A stretch of DNA of 64,000 bases from Subtercola lobariae (GTDB lineage: Bacteria > Actinomycetota > Actinomycetes > Actinomycetales > Microbacteriaceae), in the NCBI RefSeq assembly GCF_014640255.1, contig NZ_BMGP01000001.1, positions 372,001 to 436,000 of the forward strand, written 5' to 3'. Positions 36,542 through 43,222 of this stretch are shown piece by piece; the first letter of the stretch is position 1, and every line of letters starts with the position of its first letter. The position numbers and the translations under genes are program-made. The notes below the pieces were generated by a model. The model searched no databases and was not told the DNA's origin. It was given only the letters and a program-made list of their open reading frames with translations.

Positions 36542-36868
36542 TTGCCAGCAACTAGTGGTAAGTGGGAATACCTGACCACGCCCCTGATGATTCACAACAC
36601 GGCCGCCATTTTGAACAACTGGGGGTCTGACGGCTGGGAGCTGGTGCAGGTGGTGACGGGGCCCGAGGGTGGCATGGTGGCGTATCTGAAGCGGCCGCTG
36701 GCGGGAAGCGAGCCGGCAGCTGCTGCTGCGTCGGCTGCCGCGGCGGCGGGGTCGTGGAACGACGGTGGGGGCGGTGGCGCCGGTGGGGCTAGTGGGGGCG
36801 GTTCGGGTGCAGGCGCCGGTGCCGGTGCGGGCGTTGCGGATGCTGGTGTGTCGGGCGGCGCGGCGTGA
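36542..36868 (+). CDS. DUF4177-like small protein
   Basis: The first 55 residues (KWEYLTTPLMIHNTAAILNN, then WGSDGWELVQVVTGPEGGMVAYLKRP) match the short DUF4177-type fold; the rest is an Ala/Gly-rich tail. TTG 36542 is taken as start because the AAAGGAG site lies six bases upstream of it; it directly abuts the in-frame ATG 36536, which is too close. The stop overlaps the next gene by 4 bp (GTGA). Function unknown. Confidence 0.7.
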   Translation: MPATSGKWEYLTTPLMIHNTAAILNNWGSDGWELVQVVTGPEGGMVAYLKRPLAGSEPAAAAASAAAAAGSWNDGGGGGAGGASGGGSGAGAGAGAGVADAGVSGGAA

Positions 36869-37422
36869 GCGGCAGGGTCACCGAGCGGCTGGCTGAGCTG
36901 GGCATTGCGCTGCCTGAGGTATCGGCGCCGGCTGGCGCCTACGTGCCGGCGGTCGTCTCGGGAAACCTGGTGTTCACGGCGGGGCAACTCCCGTTCGTCG
37001 GAGGACTGCTGGGGCAGACGGGCAAGGTGGGCGAGAGCTCCGAGGGCGATGGCGGCGACGCCTCGGATGTGGCTTCGGGCGCCGGAGCGGGCGCTTTGGG
37101 CGCCGGAGCGGGCGCTTCGGGCGCCGCTCTCGTGTCGCCCTCCGATGCGAAGGCCATGGCGCAGATTGCGGCACTCAACGCGCTCGCGGCCGTGCAGAGC
37201 GTCATCGGCTCGCTCGACCGTGTCACGCAGGTGGTGAAAGTGACGGGGTTCGTCGCGTCTGACCCTGCGTTCACGGGCCAGCCCGGCGTGATCAACGGCG
37301 CCTCGGAGTTTCTCGTCGACGTGTTCGGTTCGGCGGGCATCCATGCGCGTTCAGCAGTAGGAGTCGCAGTTCTGCCTCTCGACTCGCCGGTCGAGGTGGA
37401 GCTGATCGTTTCGTTCGAGTAG
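36865..37422 (+). CDS. RidA (YjgF/YER057c/UK114) family protein
   Basis: The 185-residue protein has the RidA pattern VVSGNLVFTAGQLPF, NALAAVQSVIGSLDRVTQVVKVTGFV and ARSAVGVAVLPLDSPVEVELI. It resembles the group of about 150 residues with an amidase- or imine-handling function, in which no strict Arg is kept; here the usual R-[ST]-x-x position reads ARSAV. About 35 Ala/Gly/Ser/Asp residues (near 58-92) are inserted in the loop between the second and third strands. GTG start, coupled to the DUF4177-like gene. Confidence 0.8.
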   Translation: MSGRVTERLAELGIALPEVSAPAGAYVPAVVSGNLVFTAGQLPFVGGLLGQTGKVGESSEGDGGDASDVASGAGAGALGAGAGASGAALVSPSDAKAMAQIAALNALAAVQSVIGSLDRVTQVVKVTGFVASDPAFTGQPGVINGASEFLVDVFGSAGIHARSAVGVAVLPLDSPVEVELIVSFE

Positions 37423-37434
37423 TCGCGCCGAGCT

Positions 37435-37474
37435 GATCGGCGGACCGTGCCGCTGATCAGCGGACCGTGCCGCT
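37435..37474. repeat. 20 bp tandem duplication at the acs 3' end
   Basis: Two copies of GATCRGCGGACCGTGCCGCT at 37435-37454 and 37455-37474; the second contains the last codons and stop of acs, and the first lies just beyond. It resembles the duplication spanning the tdk stop. Confidence 0.8.
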
Positions 37475-39448
37475 GATCACCTTCATGACCTGAGTGTCGG
37501 CCAGAGTGGTGGTGTCGCCGACGTCGCGGCCTTCGGCCACGTCTCGCAGCAGCCGCCGCATGATCTTGCCCGATCGGGTCTTCGGCAGCTCGGCGACGAT
37601 GAAGACTTTCTTCGGCCGGGCAATCGCACCGATCTGCGTCGCCACGTGAGCTCGAAGCTCGCTCGCGAGGGCGTCGATGGCGGCGGCATCGGGCTCAGCG
37701 CCTGCCGCCGCGCCATCGCCGACGTCTTCAGAGCGCACGATGACAAAAGCCACCACCGCCTGCCCTGTGGTTTCATCGGTCGCGCCGACCACCGCGGCTT
37801 CGGCGACCTTCGGGTGCGACACGAGCGACGACTCGATCTCGGCGGTCGAGAGGCGGTGCCCCGAGACGTTCATCACGTCGTCGACCCGCCCCAGCAACCA
37901 GAAGTCGCCGTCGCGGTCGAGTCGCGCACCATCACCCGCGAAATACTTTCCAGGGAAGGTGCTCCAATAGGTCTCGACGAAGCGGTCTGGGTCGCCCCAA
38001 ATGCCGCGCAGCATTGCCGGCCAGGGCTCAGACACCACTAAGAGACCGCCCGAATTCTTGCCGACCGGCGTTCCCTGCTCATCAAGCACTTCGATGTGGA
38101 TGCCCGGCAGCGCCACCTGCGCCGACCCCGGCTTCAGCGTGGTGACCCCCGGCAGTGCCGAAATCATCATGCCGCCCGTCTCGGTCTGCCACCAGGTGTC
38201 GACCACCGGAGTCTTTGCGGCACCGATGACATCGCGGTACCAGATCCACGCTTCGGGATTGATCGGCTCGCCGACTGAACCGAGCAATCGCAGACTCGTG
38301 AGGTCGAACGCGTCGGGAATGTGGCGCCCGAGCTTCATGAAGGTTCGAATCGCGGTGGGCGCCGCATACAGAATCGTCACACCGTACTTCTCGATGATCT
38401 CCCACCAACGCCCGGTGTGCGGCGAATCGGGGGTGCCTTCGTAGATGACCTGGGTGGCTCCGTTCGCCAGTGGGCCGTACACCACATAGGTGTGGCCGGT
38501 GATCCACCCGACATCTGCCGTCGACCAGTAGACATCGGTTTCTGGGTGAAGGTCGAAGACGTTCAGATGAGTGAACGCGGCTTGAGTGAGGTAACCACCG
38601 CTCGTGTGCAGAATTCCTTTCGGTTTGCCGGTCGTTCCGCTGGTGTAGAGAATGAAAAGGGGGTTCTCGGCCGGAAACGGCTGGGCTTCGTGTTCAGTTT
38701 CGGCTGCGGCGATCTGCTCGTGCCACCAGAGGTCGCGGCCTTCGTGCCAATCTATGTCGTTGTTTCCGCGCTTCACGACGAGCACATGTTCGACTGTGGA
38801 GGGATTCTCGTCGCCACCGATTGTGAGGGAGGCGTCGACGGCCGGCTTCAGCGCCGAGACCTTGCCTTTTCGCCATCCTCCGTCGGCCGTGATGACGAGC
38901 TTCGCGCTCGCATCGTCGATTCGTGCGCGCAGACTTTCGGCGCTGAAACCGCCGAACACCACGGAATGAACTGCCCCGATTCTCGCCACGGCAAGCATCG
39001 AAATGACGGCCTCGGGAATCATCGGCAGGTAGATCGCCACTCGATCGCCCTGGCCAATGCCGAGCGAGAGCAGCACGTTCGCGGCCTTCTTGACGTCTGC
39101 CGTGAGCTCGGCGTAGGTGAACGTAGCGCTATCGCCGGGTTCGCCCTCCCAATTGAGAGCGATTCGGTCTCCATTGCCCGCTTCCACATGCCGATCGAGG
39201 CAGTTATAGGCCACGTTCAGTTCGCCGTCTTCGAACCACTGAGCGAACGGCGGGTTGCTCCAGTTCAGTGTCTTGGTGAACGGTGTATGCCAGTGCAGTA
39301 GCGCTTGTGCCTGCTCACCCCAGAAGGCGGGTCGGTCAGCGGATGCCCGTTCGTAAAGCTCGGCGTGTGCAACAGCATTCGCTTGAAATTCTTCACTCGG
39401 CGCGAATCGTCGTGTCTCGTGCAGGAGGTTGTCGATGCTGCCCGTCAT
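37457..39448 (-). CDS. acs: acetyl-CoA synthetase
   Basis: The enzyme activates acetate to acetyl-CoA through acetyl-AMP. The 663-residue protein has the adenylate-forming motif LYTSGTTGKPKG, WWQTETGG, GRVDDVMNVSGHRL and the C-terminal lysine in PKTRSGKIMRRLLR, a known acetylation site in the family. ATG 39448 is chosen for the GGGAGC site upstream; the frame opens 49 codons earlier without family sequence. Divergent from the 6C RNA and tad genes. Confidence 0.95.
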   Translation of the reverse strand: MTGSIDNLLHETRRFAPSEEFQANAVAHAELYERASADRPAFWGEQAQALLHWHTPFTKTLNWSNPPFAQWFEDGELNVAYNCLDRHVEAGNGDRIALNWEGEPGDSATFTYAELTADVKKAANVLLSLGIGQGDRVAIYLPMIPEAVISMLAVARIGAVHSVVFGGFSAESLRARIDDASAKLVITADGGWRKGKVSALKPAVDASLTIGGDENPSTVEHVLVVKRGNNDIDWHEGRDLWWHEQIAAAETEHEAQPFPAENPLFILYTSGTTGKPKGILHTSGGYLTQAAFTHLNVFDLHPETDVYWSTADVGWITGHTYVVYGPLANGATQVIYEGTPDSPHTGRWWEIIEKYGVTILYAAPTAIRTFMKLGRHIPDAFDLTSLRLLGSVGEPINPEAWIWYRDVIGAAKTPVVDTWWQTETGGMMISALPGVTTLKPGSAQVALPGIHIEVLDEQGTPVGKNSGGLLVVSEPWPAMLRGIWGDPDRFVETYWSTFPGKYFAGDGARLDRDGDFWLLGRVDDVMNVSGHRLSTAEIESSLVSHPKVAEAAVVGATDETTGQAVVAFVIVRSEDVGDGAAAGAEPDAAAIDALASELRAHVATQIGAIARPKKVFIVAELPKTRSGKIMRRLLRDVAEGRDVGDTTTLADTQVMKVISGTVR

Positions 39449-39620
39449 GGTGCTCCCTTGCTCCGTGTGCGCTGCGCTTGCGGGTTCGCCGCGTGACGCC
39501 TGCTCGCTTTGTTTCATTCTGCCGCACGAGGTCGCGTAGCGCCGCAGCGATGTGCGTGCAGAACTCACGGCCCGAGCCCGGGCATCCGGTGCCATCTTGC
39601 TGAGAATTCTCTGTTACGGT

Positions 39621-39648
39621 TTGCGACCATGTTTCCGATAGGTAAACT
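39621..39648 (+). promoter_or_regulatory. probable promoter of the 6C RNA
   Basis: TTGCGA at 39621-39626 and TAAACT at 39643-39648 with a 16-base spacer fit -35 and -10 boxes. A start near 39655 would give an RNA of about 100 bases. Confidence 0.5.
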
Positions 39649-39654
39649 CGTACT

Positions 39655-39755
39655 TACCAAGCTGATTCTGGCTTGGATGCACCGCAATTCTGATTCCCCC
39701 CAATCATGCGGTGCTACGGCGGCACCTTTTCCCCCAAATGGTGCCGCCCCCTTCA
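39655..39755 (+). ncRNA. 6C-type small RNA
   Basis: Two adjacent stem-loops have C-rich loops. The first pairs GCACCGCA (39679-39686) with TGCGGTGC (39707-39714), with an inner TGATT/AATCA stem closing a CCCCCC loop. The second pairs GGCGGCACC (39718-39726) with GGTGCCGCC (39740-39748), closing a CCCCC loop with TTT/AAA. This is the layout of the actinobacterial 6C RNA (B11 in mycobacteria), which also lies beside the Tad/TadE cluster there. 6C RNAs act in trans through their C-rich loops on G-rich ribosome sites. The ends are approximate. Confidence 0.82.
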
Positions 39756-39909
39756 TTTAACCCGCAGCTATTCGCCTCAGTGCCGCTTGTTCTGTTCGGC
39801 GTCGCCGCTCGATGTGCGCTCGTTCTCCACAGGCCGAGGCGATGGCGCGTTCTCCCCAGAACTCGCTGATGGCCCACGCGCATCGGTCTGCGGTTTCTAC
39901 GCTCGCAGC

Positions 39910-41052
39910 ATGACATCGATCGCTCTCACTCCTTTCGTCGCTCAGCGCACTCTGAGCGCAGGCACTCGAACTGCATCTGCGACGCCTTTCCCACTCGAGA
40001 GGGCCGGCGCCGCCGATTTCGGCCCGCTCGCCGCATACCTGCGAGATCATGCGGTCACCGACCTCTTCATCAACGGGCCCAACGATCTGTGGTTCGACCG
40101 TGGCGCGGGCTTGGTTCGCGATTCAACATGGTCGTGCCCGGGCGAGGCCGAATTACGACAGCTTGCCGTGCGGCTCATCGCGCTCGGTGGCCGTCACATC
40201 GACGAGGCCAACCCCTGCGTCGATGTTCGGCTGCATGACGGCGTTCGCCTGCACGCTGTGTTGCCACCCGCGGCACCGCACGGCACCTTGCTCTCGATTC
40301 GTATTCCCCCGGTGGGCCGCCTGAGCCTCGACGATCTCAACGACCGGGGGTTCTTCGCCGGCGACACGTCGCTCGATCTCGTTAGGGCCGAAGTTCACGC
40401 TCGCTCGAACATTCTCATCACAGGCGCCGGAGGTTCTGGAAAGACGACCCTGCTCTCGGCGCTCCTGTCGGCGGCCCCCGCCGACGAACGCATAGTGGCC
40501 ATCGAAGATGTGGCCGAGTTGCGAGTCGAACACTCACATTTCGTTTCTCTCGAGGCGCGGCAGGCCAACCTCGAGGGCGCGGGCGAAATCTCGCTGCAAC
40601 GGCTTCTGCGCGAGGCCCTTCGAATGCGACCCGATCGCCTGGTGCTCGGCGAGTGCCGCGGGCCAGAGGTGCGCGAGCTCTTTTCGGCGCTGAACACCGG
40701 CCACGACGGCGGAGCAGGCACTCTGCATGCCAATTCGTTGGCCGATGTGTCTACCCGACTCGAAGCGCTGGGCGCTCTCGCCGGCCTCACTCCCGAGGCG
40801 ACGGCTCGGCAGGCCGTGAGCGCGATTCAAACGGTGTTTCACATCGAGCGATCGGCGGGTCACCGTCGTCTCACCCAGGTCGGGCATTTCAGAGTGGATG
40901 CTCGCGGCCGACTGGAGACCCGTGAAGGCGTTGCCCGTCGCCCGCCACGAAGTGATTCGGCCCGAACGATGCCGTACCCGCGAGGGTCGACAATCGGTGC
41001 GTTTGCTTACGACCTGAACAACGGGCGCCCAGCCGGAGGCAGACATGCGTGA
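39910..41052 (+). CDS. tadA: TadA/CpaF-type secretion ATPase
   Basis: This cytoplasmic hexameric ATPase drives Flp-type pilus assembly. The 380-residue protein has the N-terminal domain (DLFINGPNDLWFDRG), Walker A in LITGAGGSGKTTLL, IAIEDVAEL-type acidic motif (IVAIEDVAELRV), and LRMRPDRLVLGECRGPE with the His box LNTGHDGGAGTLHANS. ATG 39910 matches the family start; the longer frame from 39706 crosses the 6C RNA. No CpaE-like partner lies upstream here. Confidence 0.9.
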   Translation: MTSIALTPFVAQRTLSAGTRTASATPFPLERAGAADFGPLAAYLRDHAVTDLFINGPNDLWFDRGAGLVRDSTWSCPGEAELRQLAVRLIALGGRHIDEANPCVDVRLHDGVRLHAVLPPAAPHGTLLSIRIPPVGRLSLDDLNDRGFFAGDTSLDLVRAEVHARSNILITGAGGSGKTTLLSALLSAAPADERIVAIEDVAELRVEHSHFVSLEARQANLEGAGEISLQRLLREALRMRPDRLVLGECRGPEVRELFSALNTGHDGGAGTLHANSLADVSTRLEALGALAGLTPEATARQAVSAIQTVFHIERSAGHRRLTQVGHFRVDARGRLETREGVARRPPRSDSARTMPYPRGSTIGAFAYDLNNGRPAGGRHA

Positions 41053-41986
41053 GCGTCTGTCGCAGATCGATGACGTCTCGGCCACCGTTCACCGGCTCGC
41101 CGTCATGCTCGAGGCCGGAGTGGCGCCGGCTCGCGCGTGGGCCTACCTGGGCGAGGGCAGCCGCACGTCGGGGGTACCTCTTATCACGGCGACTGTGGCC
41201 ACTGTCGCTTCTGCGGTAGAGCGGGGTGCGCCCATCGACCAGGCGATTGCGTCAGCAGCTCGAGCTTGTGATGCACGAACTCGTCGGGCATGGAGTGTGA
41301 TCGCGGCAGCGTGGCTCGTGGCGACCGAGAGCGGCGCACCTCTAGCCGGGTGTCTCCGTGACGTCTCGCGCGCGCTTCTCGAGCTCGGCGACGTGCAGCG
41401 CTCCATCGACGTCGCGCTCGCGGCCCCCGTCTCGACCGCACGTCTGATGACCTTCTTGCCGCTCGTAGGGCTCATCTTCGGCACGCTTCTGGGCTTCGAC
41501 ACGGTCGCGACGCTGTTCACCACCGTTCCCGGGCTGGTCTGCGTCGGCGCGGGCGTGACGATGCTGCTCGTTTCGCGGTGGTGGAACTCGCTGCTCATCA
41601 GGGCAGCCCTTCCCCGACGTTTCGCAGCGGGTATGGCTGTCGAACTGATGGCTATTGCCATGGCAGGGGGAGCCTCGGTGTCGCGAGCTCGCAGCACGAC
41701 CAGTGCAGCGCTCGTCGCGCATCAGATGACAGAGCCGGGCGACGAGGTGAGAGTGGATGCCGTCATCGACCTAGCTCGCCGCGCCGGTGTTCCGGCGGCA
41801 GAACTTCTTCGCGCCGAGGGCGCTCACGCCCGACGCGAAGCGCTCACCGCCAGTCAAAAGCGCGCTGCCAGTCTTTCTGTGCGTTTGATGCTGCCCCTGG
41901 CGCTCTGCGTTCTTCCCGCTTTCATGCTGCTCGGTGTTGCCCCACTGCTCATTTCGGTGGTGACCTCGACGTTCACTTCGCTCTGA
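41045..41986 (+). CDS. tadB: TadB/TadC-like type II secretion F-domain membrane protein
   Basis: The 313-residue protein forms the inner-membrane platform for the Flp-type pilus. It has two F-domain-like helical parts (VHRLAVMLEAGVAPARAWAYL and ELMAIAMAGGASVSRA) with membrane helices at LMTFLPLVGLIFGTLLGF, VPGLVCVGAGVTMLLVSRW and LPLALCVLPAFMLLGVAPLL. In many relatives these two parts are separate tadB and tadC genes; here one chain seems to do both. It overlaps tadA by 8 bp. Confidence 0.78.
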   Translation: MRERLSQIDDVSATVHRLAVMLEAGVAPARAWAYLGEGSRTSGVPLITATVATVASAVERGAPIDQAIASAARACDARTRRAWSVIAAAWLVATESGAPLAGCLRDVSRALLELGDVQRSIDVALAAPVSTARLMTFLPLVGLIFGTLLGFDTVATLFTTVPGLVCVGAGVTMLLVSRWWNSLLIRAALPRRFAAGMAVELMAIAMAGGASVSRARSTTSAALVAHQMTEPGDEVRVDAVIDLARRAGVPAAELLRAEGAHARREALTASQKRAASLSVRLMLPLALCVLPAFMLLGVAPLLISVVTSTFTSL

Positions 41987-42082
41987 TCACCCCACTCCAG
42001 CTCGGCCGCGACACTCTCACGAGCTTCTCGGCCCCGCTCGCGTCACCACACCATGCTCAACCCACACAGAAAGCATCACTTC

Positions 42083-42295
42083 ATGAAACTCCACACATCG
42101 TTGCCGATCTCGAGTCGTGCGCGCGCTATCGCAGCGGCACTCGCCGACGAAAGCGGCTCGGTCACCGCCGAATACGCCATAGCCACCATGGCCGCGGTCG
42201 GCTTCGCCGGCCTTCTGGTCGTCATTCTTCGAGGCGATGAGGTCAGAGGCATGCTGACCGACCTCATTCACCGTGCCCTCACGGTGTCAGGGTGA
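42083..42295 (+). CDS. DUF4244 / Flp-type pilin
   Basis: The 70-residue protein has a short basic head, then DESGSVTAEYAIATMAAVGF, a prepilin-like motif with Glu in the processed region and a following hydrophobic helix (AGLLVVIL). This is the DUF4244 pilin of actinobacterial Tad clusters. ATG 42083 is the second Met of the frame and fits the family length. The stop overlaps the next gene (GTGA). Confidence 0.82.
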   Translation: MKLHTSLPISSRARAIAAALADESGSVTAEYAIATMAAVGFAGLLVVILRGDEVRGMLTDLIHRALTVSG

Positions 42296-42654
42296 AAGCG
42301 TGCTGGGTGAGAACCCTCGCAGATGAGAGGGGAACGGTCACGGCGGAATTCGCGGCAGCACTGCCCGCAGTTGGTGTGGTGCTGATTCTCGCCCTCGGTG
42401 CGATTCAAGCCAGCGCCTTGCAGCTGCGCGTCGTCGATGCGGCCTCCATCGCGGCGCGCAGTCTCGGCAGAGCAGAATCGTCTGCGGATGCAGACGCCCG
42501 GGTGTCGACTTTGCTCGGTGCGCACGAGTTCTCGAGCTCGACCGATGGCGATTTCGTGTGCGCGAGTGTCTCGGCCCCCATTGCTTTGGGCGGGTTCTCG
42601 GCCACCGGCCTCAGCGTCTCTGCTCGGTCGTGCGCGCTGGCGGGTGGCAAGTGA
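42292..42654 (+). CDS. tadE: TadE-like minor pilin
   Basis: The 120-residue protein has the TadE motif DERGTVTAEFAAALPAVGVV followed by a membrane helix, and a small outer domain with two Cys (FVCASV, ARSCALAG). GTG 42292 overlaps the pilin stop; its own stop overlaps the next start (TGATG). Confidence 0.8.
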   Translation: MKACWVRTLADERGTVTAEFAAALPAVGVVLILALGAIQASALQLRVVDAASIAARSLGRAESSADADARVSTLLGAHEFSSSTDGDFVCASVSAPIALGGFSATGLSVSARSCALAGGK

Positions 42655-43106
42655 TGCGCACATTCACCAGTCGGGCGCCTACCGGCTGGGATGAGCGCGC
42701 GTTGGTGCTCGAGACACGCGGCAGCCTGTTTCGACACCGCAGCCTGTTCCGCGACGACCGAGGCTCTGGCTCGGTGCTGGCCCTGGCCCTCATCGGCGCA
42801 GTGCTGGGCGTCACCGCACTCCTGCTGACGCTCGCCGCGGCGCTTGGCGTGAAACACACCGTTGAATCCACTGCCGAATCGGCCGCGTTGGCCGCAGCCG
42901 ACGTCGCCTCGGGCTCGGTCGGCGGCTACCCGTGTGATCGCGCCGCGACGGCCGCGGCGCTCGGTGGGGCCTCGCTCGACTCGTGCGACGTGGTGGGGGC
43001 GATCGTCACCGTGCGTGTTTCTCGATCCGTGCTCGGCTTCGAGGTCGGGGCTCTCGCACGCGCGGGGCCACCGCCCGAGAACGGCCTCGACACCCCGCCA
43101 CCCTGA
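42654..43106 (+). CDS. TadE/TadG-like protein (Rv3654c type)
   Basis: The 150-residue protein has DDRGSGSVLALALIGAVLGV, a membrane helix, then HTVESTAESAALAAADVASG and a Cys pair, the pattern of the helicase/secretion-neighbourhood TadE-like family next to TadE in actinobacteria. ATG 42654 overlaps the tadE stop codon. Last gene of the tad operon. Confidence 0.78.
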   Translation: MRTFTSRAPTGWDERALVLETRGSLFRHRSLFRDDRGSGSVLALALIGAVLGVTALLLTLAAALGVKHTVESTAESAALAAADVASGSVGGYPCDRAATAAALGGASLDSCDVVGAIVTVRVSRSVLGFEVGALARAGPPPENGLDTPPP

Positions 43107-43222
43107 GCCGATGCCAAGCCGCAATTAGGCATTGCACGGCTCAAGGTGTGTATGGTGTGCCTGATAGGCCCACGGGTCTTTCAGTAAACCCACACCCCAC
43201 AATCGTGTTTCTAGGAGCGCCC

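Noticed and set aside
37435-37474. attachment site from the 20 bp direct repeat
   Set aside because: The copies are directly adjacent, with no integrase or island between them.
39509-39760. 83-codon frame (including MFPIGKLVLTK) between acs and tadA
   Set aside because: It coincides with the promoter and hairpins of the 6C RNA and has no ribosome site.
39706-39909. 68-codon N-terminal extension of tadA
   Set aside because: It crosses the second 6C hairpin and has no family similarity; ATG 39910 fits the family start.
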